64,000 nt of DNA from Streptomyces humidus (lineage in GTDB: Bacteria > Actinomycetota > Actinomycetes > Streptomycetales > Streptomycetaceae), in the NCBI RefSeq assembly GCF_014649655.1, contig NZ_BMTL01000011.1, positions 186,001 to 250,000 of the forward strand. Reading direction: 5' to 3'. The notes under the pieces were generated by a model. That model did no database searches, was not told where the DNA came from, and saw only the letters and a list, made by a program, of their open reading frames with translations. Below, piece by piece: positions 41,629 to 50,884 of the stretch. The stretch's first letter is position 1. Each line of letters opens with the position of its first letter. Position numbers and translations under genes: made by a program.

Positions 41629-41865
41629 ATGCAGGACCCGCCTTCCGCGCTCGCCCGTGAGCTCGGGCAACTCGTCCACGACCGGCGCATCGAGCTCGGG
41701 CTGTCCCAGGCCGAGCTGGCCGAGCGGTGCGGGATGAAGCAGCCGCAGATCTCCCGCTTCGAAGGCGGCGGGACCGTGCCCACGCTTCCCCTCCTGCGCC
41801 GCCTGGCTCAGGCTCTCGGCGCCGATCTGTCCATCAGCCTCACCCCGCACGACAAAGCCGCTTGA
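41629..41865 (+). CDS. Second XRE helix-turn-helix protein of the toxin-antitoxin operon
   Basis: 78 residues, 14 nt behind the antitoxin gene; AGGAACC-type spacing precedes ATG 41629. It is a bare XRE domain, ELGQLVHDRRIELGLSQAELAERCGMKQPQISRFEGG, ending in LRRLAQALGADLSISLTPHD. It is a partial duplicate of the preceding gene lacking the toxin-binding N-terminus. It may be an extra repressor or a regulator of the following genes. Confidence 0.8.
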   Translation: MQDPPSALARELGQLVHDRRIELGLSQAELAERCGMKQPQISRFEGGGTVPTLPLLRRLAQALGADLSISLTPHDKAA

Positions 41866-41874
41866 CACGCATTC

Positions 41875-41891
41875 GGAATTCCTGGAATTCC
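41875..41891. promoter_or_regulatory. 17-bp perfect palindrome GGAATTCC-T-GGAATTCC, with -35
   Basis: GGAATTCC occurs at 41875-41882 and 41884-41891; each half is itself self-complementary. A TTGACA at 41862-41867 stands just upstream. It is a likely operator for the TA operon's XRE or for the DUF5753 regulator that follows. Confidence 0.5.
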
Positions 41892-42040
41892 CCAGGCGGT
41901 GTAGACCACTGAAGCGTGGGGACGGGGGAGGCGTAGATCGAGGGGAAGTATCCGTTCACGCTATGAGGGTGACCTCATGCAACTACTCTGGGCTACAGGT
42001 CGAATGCAAAGAGTGGCCGTGTGTGAGAGAGGTGCCCTGC

Positions 42041-42889
42041 GTGACCCATGTGAACATCCTTGACCCCGGAGCCTCCCCGCTCGACTACTACGGGTTCGAG
42101 CTGCGGCGCATGCGGGAGGCCGCCGGGCTCACGCAGCGGCAGTTCGGGGACATCCTCAATTACACCGGCTCGCTGGTGGGACAGGTCGAGACCGCCCGCA
42201 AGGTGCCCACCGTCGAGTTCAGTGAGAGGGTCGATGCCGCCCTGGGGACCGGCGGGCTGTTCTCGCGGCTCGTCGTACTGGTGCTGCGCAGTCAACTTCC
42301 GTCCTGGTTCAGGGAGGTTGCCGAGCTGGAGGCGCGGGCCGTCGAGATCTGCACCTTTCAGACCCACCTGGTGCATGGCCTGCTTCAGACCCCCGCTTAC
42401 GCGCGTGCCGTGCTCGGCGTGCTCGATCGGAACAACCTCGACGACCGCACCGCCGTCCGGCTCGCTCGCCAGCGCATCTTCGAGAAGGGTGAGCCGCCCG
42501 TCTTCTGGCTGGTGCTGAGTGAAGCGGCGCTGTGGCAGGAGATCGGCGGGCGGGTCGTCATGCGTGAACAACTCGCTCACCTGTTGTCGTTCGAGGGCAA
42601 TCCTCGGATCAACATCCAGGTGCTGCCGTTCTCCGCCGGGGCGCACCCGGGGACGCAAGGCTCGTTCAACCTCTACCGCTTCGCCAGCGACCCGGCCATC
42701 GTCTATACCGAGGGGTACGGCATCGGGTATCCGAGCGCGAATCCGGACACCGTCAAGGACTGTTCACTCCGTTACGATCATCTCCGGGCTGCCGCTCTCT
42801 CCCTCAAGGATTCGGCAGAGCTGATCCGGCGAGTGATGGAGGAACGCTATGGGGAACAACGTGACTCTGACGGGGATCCGGTGGCGTAA
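42041..42889 (+). CDS. XRE regulator with DUF5753 ligand-binding domain
   Basis: 282 residues from GTG 42041 (GAGAGAGG upstream). The N-terminal HTH is FELRRMREAAGLTQRQFGDILNYTGSLVGQVETARK. The DUF5753 domain is LVHGLLQTPAYARAVL, RQRIFEKGEPPVFWLVLSEAALWQEIGG, LAHLLSFEGNPRINIQVLPFSAGAHPGTQGSF. These regulators, common in Streptomyces, pair with DUF397 proteins and resemble bacteriophage-type or Scr1 repressors. The 3' end overlaps the next start by 41 nt. Confidence 0.9.
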   Translation: MTHVNILDPGASPLDYYGFELRRMREAAGLTQRQFGDILNYTGSLVGQVETARKVPTVEFSERVDAALGTGGLFSRLVVLVLRSQLPSWFREVAELEARAVEICTFQTHLVHGLLQTPAYARAVLGVLDRNNLDDRTAVRLARQRIFEKGEPPVFWLVLSEAALWQEIGGRVVMREQLAHLLSFEGNPRINIQVLPFSAGAHPGTQGSFNLYRFASDPAIVYTEGYGIGYPSANPDTVKDCSLRYDHLRAAALSLKDSAELIRRVMEERYGEQRDSDGDPVA

Positions 42890-43035
42890 GTCCAGCTACA
42901 GCGGTGACCAGGGCGGTGATTGTGTTGAGATCGCTGAGACCCTCACCGCCACCGTAGCCGTCCGCGACTCCAAGACCCCGGCGGGCCCGATCCTCAGGAT
43001 CGAGCCCGCCGCGTTCTCCCGGTTCCTGGACTGGA

Positions 43036-43052
<17 letters not shown>
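42849..43052 (+). CDS. DUF397-domain protein
   Basis: 67 residues: WRKSSYSGDQGGDCVEIAETL and VAVRDSKTPAGPILRIEPAAFSRFL, the DUF397 hallmark. It begins inside the end of the XRE/DUF5753 gene, so it is cotranslated. DUF397 proteins are small partners, presumably antagonists, of the XRE-DUF5753 regulators. It shares its last 17 nt with the convergent thiolase gene. Confidence 0.92.
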
Positions 43053-44205
<1,153 letters not shown>

Positions 44206-44222
44206 GGGTGCGGATCCCTTCG

Positions 44223-44244
44223 GAACTAGTACGTGTTCTAGTTC
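44223..44244. promoter_or_regulatory. KstR-type operator between thiolase and P450 genes
   Basis: GAACTAG (44223-44229) and CTAGTTC (44238-44244) form an inverted repeat around TAGTACGTGTTCTA (44227-44240). Its reverse complement TAGAACACGTACTA fits the mycobacterial KstR consensus TnnAACnnGTTnnA with one mismatch. It lies just upstream of the thiolase start. Confidence 0.6.
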
Positions 44245-44379
44245 TTCGCTGTGTGCAGTCTGCTTACGTGACGTGCGTCACCGCAAGGGTCTTGCAGCCT
44301 CGAGGGTCCTGAACTACCTTCACGGCAATCTATTTCTGATGAACCGTCAGATCGCGTAGCCAGATGGCTGGAGCCGCCG

Positions 44380-45618
44380 ATGCCCTGTCCAGCGCTTCCC
44401 GACGGGTTCGACTTCACCGACCCCGACCTGCTGCAACACCATGTGCCCCTGCCGGAGTTCGCCGCGTTGCGACAGGCCGAACCGGTCCGCTGGATCCCGC
44501 AGGCGGGCAATGCCGCCGGCTTCCAGGACGACGGATACTGGGCCGTGACCCGGCACGCGGACGTGCGATACGTGTCCACGCACCCCGAGATCTTCTCCTC
44601 CTACCTCAACACCGCGATCATCCGGTTCAACGAGCACATCGAACGCGCCTCGATCGACGCCCAGCGGTTCATCCTGCTCAACATGGACCCGCCCGAGCAC
44701 ACCCGCGTACGGCAGATCGTGCAGCGCGGGTTCACGCCCCGGGCCATCCGCGGGCTCGAGGAGCGGCTGCGGGCGCGGGCCACCGCCATCGTCGCGGCCG
44801 CCCGTGAGCAGGGCGGGGATTCCTTCGACTTCGTCACGTCCGTCGCCTCGGAGCTGCCGCTGCAGGCCATCGCCGAGCTGATCGGCGTACCCCAGGACGA
44901 CCGCGCGAAGATCTTCGAGTGGTCCAACAAGATGATCGCGTACGACGACCCCGAGTACGCCATCACCGCCGAGGTGGGCCAGCAGTCGGCCGCCGAGGTG
45001 ATCGCGTACGCGATGAACATGGCCGCGGAGCGCAAGCGGTGTCCCGCCCACGACATCGTCTCCACGCTCGTGGCCGCGGAGGACGAGGGCAACCTCAACT
45101 CCGACGAGTTCGGGTTCTTCGTGCTGATGCTCGCCGTCGCGGGGAACGAGACGACCCGCAACGCCACCACCCACGGGATGCACGCCTTCCTCACCCATCC
45201 CGAGCAGTGGGAGCTGTACAAACGTGAGCGGCCCGCCACGGCCGCCGAGGAGATCGTGCGCTGGGCCACGCCCGTCGTCGCCTTCCAGCGGACCGCCACC
45301 CAGGACACCGAGCTCGGCGGCAAGCTGATCAGGAAGGGGGACCGGGTCGGGATCTTCTACGCCTCCGCCAACCGTGACCCCGAGGTGTTCGACGCCCCGG
45401 ACTCCTTCGACGTCACCCGCGATCCCAATCCGCACCTCGGGTTCGGCGGCGGCGGTCCGCACTTCTGCCTCGGCAAGTCCCTCGCGGTGCTGGAGATCAA
45501 CCTCATCTTCAACGCCATCGCCGACGCCATGCCCGACCTGCGGCTGGTCGAGGACCCGCGCCGGCTGCGGTCCGCCTGGATCAACGGGGTGAAGGAGCTG
45601 AGAGTCAGCGAGGAATGA
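44380..45618 (+). CDS. Cytochrome P450, CYP125-like (steroid C26 oxidation)
   Basis: 412 residues; GGAG 8 nt upstream. P450 features: LNMDPPEHTRVRQIVQRGFTPRAIRG, I-helix AVAGNETTRNATTHG near 247-262, ExxR in AEEIVRWATP, and heme loop FGGGGPHFCLGKSL with the ligand Cys363. The sequence EWSNKMIAYDDPEYA is typical of the CYP125/124 steroid hydroxylases. It should hydroxylate and oxidise the C26 of a sterol side chain, with ferredoxin electrons perhaps from the small ferredoxin at 56 kb. It is divergent from the thiolase gene, with a KstR site between. Confidence 0.85.
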   Translation: MPCPALPDGFDFTDPDLLQHHVPLPEFAALRQAEPVRWIPQAGNAAGFQDDGYWAVTRHADVRYVSTHPEIFSSYLNTAIIRFNEHIERASIDAQRFILLNMDPPEHTRVRQIVQRGFTPRAIRGLEERLRARATAIVAAAREQGGDSFDFVTSVASELPLQAIAELIGVPQDDRAKIFEWSNKMIAYDDPEYAITAEVGQQSAAEVIAYAMNMAAERKRCPAHDIVSTLVAAEDEGNLNSDEFGFFVLMLAVAGNETTRNATTHGMHAFLTHPEQWELYKRERPATAAEEIVRWATPVVAFQRTATQDTELGGKLIRKGDRVGIFYASANRDPEVFDAPDSFDVTRDPNPHLGFGGGGPHFCLGKSLAVLEINLIFNAIADAMPDLRLVEDPRRLRSAWINGVKELRVSEE

Positions 45619-45728
45619 GTACGAAGGGCGTGGTGTGCCCGTGCTCGACCTGAATCGCTGAAGCGGGTCGGGGTGAAAGGTGCGGCGGCCCCGGAGGACG
45701 TGGGCCGCCGCCTCCTTCGCGCGTTCCG

Positions 45729-46430
45729 TCACTCCCGGCCGGACGCCGTCAGTGCCAGCACCGCCACGATCACCGCCCCGACCAGCAGCGGCACGGCGAT
45801 GCCGTGGTGGAGCACCAGCCAGGCGCCGAGTGCCGCGCCGACGACCATGGCGATCACGGACGCCGTACGCCGTGGGGAGTGGGTGCCTGGGCCGCCGCCC
45901 GCCCGGGAGTCGGAGGCCAGGCCGGTGAGGGTCATCGTCAGGACCGTGGTGGTGAGGTCGGCCACGCCGAGTTTGCGTACGGTCGCGTTGCGCAGGCCCA
46001 TCGCGAAGGCGGTCAGGGCGATGACCGAGTAGACGGTGACGGGGGCGTCGTCCGGGGCGGCGAAGGCCACGGCGGCCGAGACGCCCACCAGCGCGGCCTC
46101 CACCGCCAGGGTCATCCTCGTCCACCTGCGGCGTGAGCCGGTTCCGACACGGCGGGCGACCCGACCGCCCACCGCCGCGCCCACCAGGAAGCAGCCCAGC
46201 GAGGTCGCCGTGTGCGGGACCGAGAAGCCCGGGGCGCCGGCCGCCGCGAAGCCCAGCACGACGACGTTGCCGGTCATGTTGGCGGTGAAGACGTGGCCGA
46301 GGCCCAGGTAGCTGATCGCGTCGATGAGGCCGCTGACCACCGTCAGCGCGAGCAGGACGGGGACCAGCGGGACGCCCCGCGATTCGGCGTCCTTGGTGGG
46401 CTCTGCGTCCTGCGTGGGCTCGGTCGTCAC
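45729..46430 (-). CDS. YoaK-family (DUF1275) membrane protein
   Basis: 233 residues with six to seven membrane helices. LIDAISYLGLGHVFTANMTGNVVVLGFA is the family hallmark; NATVRKLGVADLTTTVLTMTLTGLA is the second conserved block, and SLGCFLVGAAVGGRVAR connects them. The function is unknown. It converges on the P450 gene and does not look part of the steroid set. Confidence 0.9.
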   Translation of the reverse strand: MTTEPTQDAEPTKDAESRGVPLVPVLLALTVVSGLIDAISYLGLGHVFTANMTGNVVVLGFAAAGAPGFSVPHTATSLGCFLVGAAVGGRVARRVGTGSRRRWTRMTLAVEAALVGVSAAVAFAAPDDAPVTVYSVIALTAFAMGLRNATVRKLGVADLTTTVLTMTLTGLASDSRAGGGPGTHSPRRTASVIAMVVGAALGAWLVLHHGIAVPLLVGAVIVAVLALTASGRE

Positions 46431-46586
46431 CGGGTCAGTGGATCACGCGAAGGTGAGAGACGCCGGGGACGGTAAGTCTCGGGAGGCGCAGGCGTTGGGG
46501 TGGAGACGCCGAAGGCGACGGCCCCGGGGATCGGGGGCCGCCGCCTTCGACGGTACGGGGGCGCTTGTCCAGCGCGGTGGGGTGGC

Positions 46587-47003
46587 TCAGTACCAGCCGT
46601 TCGCCTGCCAGAAGTTCCAGGCGGCGACCGGGCTGCCGTAGCGGGAGTTCATGTAGTCCAGACCCCACTTGATCTGGGTCCTGGCGTTGCTCTTCCAGTC
46701 GGAGCCGGCCGAGGCCATCTTGGAGCCGGGCAGGGCCTGGACGAGGCCGTAGGCGCCGGAGGAGGCGTTGGTGGCGCTGACGTTCCAGCCGCTCTCGTGC
46801 TTCACGATGTTGGAGAAGGCCTGGTACTGAGCCGCGTTCGGGATCATCTTGTGCGCGATCGCCTGGGCCTGGGAGGCGGAGGGGGCCGTCGCGGCGTGGG
46901 CGGGGGCGGCGGACAGCGCCATGCCCGCGGTGGCGGCGGCCACGGCGATGCCGGTGAGGGCCTTCTTCGGGGAAGCGATGCGACGGATGACGGAGACGGA
47001 CAC
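46587..47003 (-). CDS. Secreted transglycosylase-like (SLT-type) protein
   Basis: 138 residues from GTG 47003 (GAAGGA 11 nt upstream). A signal peptide (IRRIASPKKALTGIAVAAAT, cleavage at AAPAHA) leads to a short SLT/lysozyme-type domain: FSNIVKHESGWNVSATNASSGAYGLVQALPGSKM with catalytic Glu in HESGW, then KWGLDYMNSRYGSPVAAWNFWQANGWY. It is a short secreted muramidase-like hydrolase typical of Streptomyces, acting on peptidoglycan at growth or germination. Confidence 0.88.
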   Translation of the reverse strand: MSVSVIRRIASPKKALTGIAVAAATAGMALSAAPAHAATAPSASQAQAIAHKMIPNAAQYQAFSNIVKHESGWNVSATNASSGAYGLVQALPGSKMASAGSDWKSNARTQIKWGLDYMNSRYGSPVAAWNFWQANGWY

Positions 47004-47331
47004 GGAGAACCTTTTCCTTCGGGGACGTGGTGGTCGCCTGCATGCCGGAGTCACGCGGTGCGTGGGCCGCACCGCGTGAGGTGCGGTGGGTGGCTGCATG
47101 CCGTGGGCCGAGGCCGTGAGGCTCGTCGGCGCCCTGCGACGTCATCCAGAGAAGCAGGATCCGGGGCTGTCCGCAAAGACCCCTTTTGCTAGTTGTGGCC
47201 GTACTCCGGGTGAAGGTCGCCGGTGTGACCTGGCTCTCAACGTGCAGGTCAGAGTGCGTAATGGCATGGGCATGGCGTCCTATTTGCCCGACTAGGGCAA
47301 GTAGTAGGTGATGTGGGTCATGTGGGGTGGT
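47004..47331. other. 328-nt intergenic region between SLT gene and ECF operon end
   Basis: It is the upstream region of the SLT gene and downstream region of the ECF operon. A TTGCCC-N5-GGGCAA inverted repeat stands near 47284-47300 and GC-rich hairpins lie at 47050-47090 (CGGTGCG/CGCACCG). I looked for a cyclic-di-AMP (ydaO) riboswitch, which some Streptomyces wall hydrolases carry, and could not make it fit. Confidence 0.35.
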
Positions 47332-48192
47332 TCACCGGTCAACGGCCTTCGGGGCCGCTCTCGAAGGCTCTCCGGGGGGCTCGAATGTGACCGCGGTCTC
47401 GAAGGCCGCCCTTCGGGTGGCTCTGCGTAGCGCCTTGAGCACGGCCGGACCGAGGGTGAGCGTGAGCAGCACCGTCACCAGTGCCCGCCCCAGGTCCCAG
47501 CCGAGCGACGTCGCCACGCAGTAAGCGGCGAACCGGGCCAGGTTCGCCGGGACCGTCCCGTCCGGGTCGAAGGCCACCCCCGACGCCAGCGCGCCCATGA
47601 ACGGCCAGCCCGCCATGTTCATCGCCGTGCCGTACGCGAAGGCGGCGAGGAAGCCGTAACCCGCCAGCAGCACCAGCTCCGCCCGGCCGCGCAGCCGCTC
47701 CGGTCCCGGCAGCAGGCCCGCCCCCGTCGTGAACCAGCCCATCGCCAGCATCTGGAACGGCATCCACGGCCCCACCCCGCCCGTGAGCAGGGCGGACGCG
47801 AACATCGTGACCGAGCCGAGGACGAAGCCGAAACCCGGGCCCAGGACCCGGCCGCTCAGCACCATCAGGAAGAACATGGGCTCGATGCCCGCCGTCCCCG
47901 CGCCGACCGGGCGCAGCGCCGCGCCCGTCGCCGCCAGCACGCCGAGCATCGCCACCGCCTTCGCGCCCAGCCCGGACTCCGAGATCGTCGCCGCCACGAC
48001 CGCGACCAGCAGCACCAGCAGGCCCGCGAACAACCAGGGCGCGTCCTGCGCGTGCGCGGTCAGGGCGGAGCCCGGCGGGGCCAGGAAGGGCCAGCCGAAC
48101 GCGATCACGCCCACTGCGCTGACCAGCGTCAACGCGACCAGGGAGCGCGGGCCCAGCCGCACGGGGCGGGGGCTCCGCCGGGGTGTCGTCAT
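47332..48192 (-). CDS. ECF transporter substrate-binding (S) component, probably cobalamin
   Basis: 286 residues from ATG 48192, overlapping the previous stop (ATGA). Six to seven membrane helices (SLVALTLVSAVGVIAFGWPF, WLFAGLLVLLVAVVAATI, GFGFVLGSVTMFASALLTGG, FLAAFAYGTAMNMAGWPFMG) and the S-component feature VLGPGFGFVLGSVTMFASA, GPWMPFQMLAMGW. It is the last gene of the operon. Because the whole operon is under a cobalamin riboswitch, the ligand is most probably vitamin B12 or a precursor, though the S-component sequence itself does not prove this. Confidence 0.8.
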   Translation of the reverse strand: MTTPRRSPRPVRLGPRSLVALTLVSAVGVIAFGWPFLAPPGSALTAHAQDAPWLFAGLLVLLVAVVAATISESGLGAKAVAMLGVLAATGAALRPVGAGTAGIEPMFFLMVLSGRVLGPGFGFVLGSVTMFASALLTGGVGPWMPFQMLAMGWFTTGAGLLPGPERLRGRAELVLLAGYGFLAAFAYGTAMNMAGWPFMGALASGVAFDPDGTVPANLARFAAYCVATSLGWDLGRALVTVLLTLTLGPAVLKALRRATRRAAFETAVTFEPPGEPSRAAPKAVDR

Positions 48193-49814
48193 CGCAGCGC
48201 CCGCCTCACCTGCGCGACCGTGAGCCACTCCTGCGGTGCGAGGATCTTGGTCACCTGCGGGGCGAAGGACGGGGACGAGACCACCACCTCCGCCGTGGGA
48301 CCGTCGGCGATCACCTCGCCCTCCGCGAGCAGCACCACCCGGTGGGCCAGTTCCGCGGCCAGTTCCACGTCGTGTGTGGCCAGCACGATCGCGTGACCGG
48401 CCGCGGCCAGCCCGCGCAGGACGGCGACCAGGCGGGCCTTCGCCGCGTAGTCCAGGCCGCGGGTGGGCTCGTCGAGCAGCAGGAGCGGCGGCCGGGCGGC
48501 GAGGACGACCGCCAGCGCGAGCGTGAGCCGCTGGCCCTCGGACAGATCGCGGGGGTGGGTGTCGTCCGCGATGCCGGGGAGGAGCTCCGAGACCAGGGCG
48601 CGGCAGGCACCGGGCGTGGCCCGCGCGTCCCGGTCGGCGGCCGCGCACTCGGCGGCGACCGTGTCGGCGTAGAGCAGGTCGCGCGGCTCCTGCGGGACCA
48701 GGCCCACGCGGCGGACCAGGTCGCGGGGGGAGGTGCGGTGCGGGACCGCGCCGCCGACGCGCACCGTCCCGGCGGACGGCACGACCAGGCCGACGAACGC
48801 GTTGAGCAGCGTCGACTTCCCGGCGCCGTTGCGGCCCATGAGGGCGATGGTCTCGCCGGGCGCGACGGTGAGGCTGACGTCACGCAGTGCCTGGACGCCG
48901 CCTCGGCGAACGCCGAGCGACCGGGCCTCGGCGGGCGATGCGGAGGAGGCCGCTGAGGAAGCAGAGGGGGCAGAGGGGGAAGAGGGGGAGGAGGCCACCG
49001 CGGCCAGGCGTTCTCGCAGGTCGGCGGCCCGTCGGCGGGCGTCGCGGACCGTCAGCGGCAGCGGGGACCAGCCCGCCAGCCGGCCCAGGTCCACCACCGG
49101 CGGGAACACCGGGGAGACGGCCATGACGTCCGCCGGCGCGCCGAGGAGCGGGGCCGCCCCGGCGGCGGGCAGCAGGGCGACCTGGTCGGCGTACTGCAGG
49201 ACGCGTTCGAGACGGTGCTCGGCCAGCAGCACCGTCGTGCCGAGGTCGTGGACGAGCCGCAGGAGGACGGCGAGGACCTCCTCGGCGGCCGCCGGGTCGA
49301 GCGCGGACGTCGGCTCGTCCAGGACGAGCACCCGGGGATGCGGCGTGAGGACCGAGCCGATCGCGACCCGCTGCTGCTGGCCGCCCGAGAGGGTGGCCAG
49401 GGGGCGGTCGCGCAGGCCGGCCAGGCCGAGCAGGTCGAGGGTCTCCTCGACGCGGCGGCGCATCACCGCCGGCGGCAGGCCCAACGACTCCATGCCGTAG
49501 GCGAGTTCGTCCTCGACCGTGTCCGTCACGAAGTGCGAGAGGGGGTCCTGGCCCACCGTCCCCACGACGTCGGCCAGTTCACGCGGCTTGTGGGTGCGGG
49601 TGTCACGGCCGGCGACCGTGACGCGGCCGCGCAGGACGCCGCCGGTGAAGTGCGGGACGAGACCGCTCACCGCGCCGAGCAACGTCGACTTGCCCACCCC
49701 CGACGGGCCCGCCAGCAGGACGAGTTCACCCTCGGGGACGGTGAAGTCGACGTCCCTGAGGGTGGGTTCGGCTACGCCGTCGTACGTCACCGAGACGTTC
49801 TCGAAGCGGATCAC
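48189..49814 (-). CDS. ECF transporter ATPase, two fused ATP-binding domains (EcfA-EcfA')
   Basis: 541 residues from GTG 49814 (GTGA overlap with the T gene). First ABC domain: Walker A GPSGVGKSTLLGA, Q-loop GTVGQDPLSHF, signature LSGGQQQRVAIGS, Walker B VLVLDEPTSALD. After a Ser/Pro/Ala-rich linker (about 265-300), the second: GRNGAGKSTLLNAF, signature LSEGQRLTLALAV, Walker B LLLLDEPTRGLD, and H-loop ATHDVELA. Fusion replaces the usual A/A' heterodimer. It energises the S and T components. Confidence 0.92.
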   Translation of the reverse strand: MIRFENVSVTYDGVAEPTLRDVDFTVPEGELVLLAGPSGVGKSTLLGAVSGLVPHFTGGVLRGRVTVAGRDTRTHKPRELADVVGTVGQDPLSHFVTDTVEDELAYGMESLGLPPAVMRRRVEETLDLLGLAGLRDRPLATLSGGQQQRVAIGSVLTPHPRVLVLDEPTSALDPAAAEEVLAVLLRLVHDLGTTVLLAEHRLERVLQYADQVALLPAAGAAPLLGAPADVMAVSPVFPPVVDLGRLAGWSPLPLTVRDARRRAADLRERLAAVASSPSSPSAPSASSAASSASPAEARSLGVRRGGVQALRDVSLTVAPGETIALMGRNGAGKSTLLNAFVGLVVPSAGTVRVGGAVPHRTSPRDLVRRVGLVPQEPRDLLYADTVAAECAAADRDARATPGACRALVSELLPGIADDTHPRDLSEGQRLTLALAVVLAARPPLLLLDEPTRGLDYAAKARLVAVLRGLAAAGHAIVLATHDVELAAELAHRVVLLAEGEVIADGPTAEVVVSSPSFAPQVTKILAPQEWLTVAQVRRALR

Positions 49815-50884
49815 GACGGCTCCTTGTGCACGAACGCGGGCAGCAGGGCGACGAGTACGGCCGCCGCGGGCCACAGCGGGAGGGCGGGCGCGGTCAGCGG
49901 GACCACCCCGGGGTTCAGGGCCGCCGGGTCGGCGGTCGCGGCCATGATGAGCAGGGCCGCGACCGCGACGCCGGAGGCGGCGGTCAGACAGGCCCGCGGG
50001 GTCCAGCGGTCCGGGCGGTAGCGGGTGCGCGCGGAGCGGCGGCCGCCCAGCCGCAGCCCGGCCAGGGCCGCGACCGCCCCGGCGAGCAGCACCGGCAGGC
50101 CGTACGTGCCGCCGGCCGCGGTGAGCAGGCCGTACGTTCCCGCGCAGACCCCGAGCAGGCCGCCCAGCGTGAGGACGGCGGTCGTGCGGCGGACGGGAGC
50201 GGGCACGTCGGCGGTGCGGCCGTAGCCGCGCGCGTCCATCGCGGCGGCCAGGGCGACGGAACGCTCCAACGCGCCCTCCAGCACCGGCAGGCCCACCTGG
50301 AGCAGGCCGCGCAGCCCCCGGTCCGGACGGCCCCGCAGACGTCGGGCGGCGCGCAGCCGGTGGACGTCCGCGATGAGGTTCGGGGCGAAGGTGAGCGCCA
50401 CGACCACCGCCACCCCGGTCTCGTACAGGGCGCCCGGGAGAGCCTTCAGCAGGCGCGACGGGGAGGCCAGCGCGTTCGCGGCGCCGACGCAGACGAGGAG
50501 CGTGGCCAGCCGCAGACCGTCGTAGAGCGCGAAGAGCAGGCCCTCCGCCGTGACCGCGCCGCCCAGCCGGATGCCCTGCGCCCAGTGCGGCAGCGGGACT
50601 TCGGGCAACGTGACCAGCACATGCGTGCCGGGGATCGGCGAGCCGAGCACGACCACGAAGACGAGACGGACGACGAGGACGGCGAGGGCCAGCTTGAGGA
50701 ACGCGGAGTAGGAACGGGACCAGGGGGTGTCGGGGCGGCACACGGTGACGACGTACGCGGAGACGGTGAGCAGCAGGCCGAGCAGGAGCGGGTTGGTGGT
50801 GCGGGTGGCGGCGGCGCCGAGTCCGAGGGCCCACAACCACCAGGCGCCGGGGTGCAGTTGCGGCTGGGAGCGGCGGTCAGCCAT
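49811..50884 (-). CDS. ECF transporter transmembrane (T) component
   Basis: 357 residues. Hydrophobic segments flank the T-component cytoplasmic coupling region: VALTFAPNLIADVHRLRAARRLRGRP followed by LERSVALAAAMDARGYGR, the AxxxRG-type motif that contacts the ATPase. The first 60 residues include LHPGAWWLWALGLGAAATRTTNP, typical of EcfT. Overlaps both neighbours (8 nt with the gene before, 4 nt with the ATPase). Confidence 0.9.
   Translation of the reverse strand: MADRRSQPQLHPGAWWLWALGLGAAATRTTNPLLLGLLLTVSAYVVTVCRPDTPWSRSYSAFLKLALAVLVVRLVFVVVLGSPIPGTHVLVTLPEVPLPHWAQGIRLGGAVTAEGLLFALYDGLRLATLLVCVGAANALASPSRLLKALPGALYETGVAVVVALTFAPNLIADVHRLRAARRLRGRPDRGLRGLLQVGLPVLEGALERSVALAAAMDARGYGRTADVPAPVRRTTAVLTLGGLLGVCAGTYGLLTAAGGTYGLPVLLAGAVAALAGLRLGGRRSARTRYRPDRWTPRACLTAASGVAVAALLIMAATADPAALNPGVVPLTAPALPLWPAAAVLVALLPAFVHKEPS

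Noticed and set aside
47004..47331. Possible cyclic-di-AMP (ydaO) riboswitch before the SLT gene
   Set aside because: The conserved ydaO core could not be found on either strand; only GC-rich hairpins are present.
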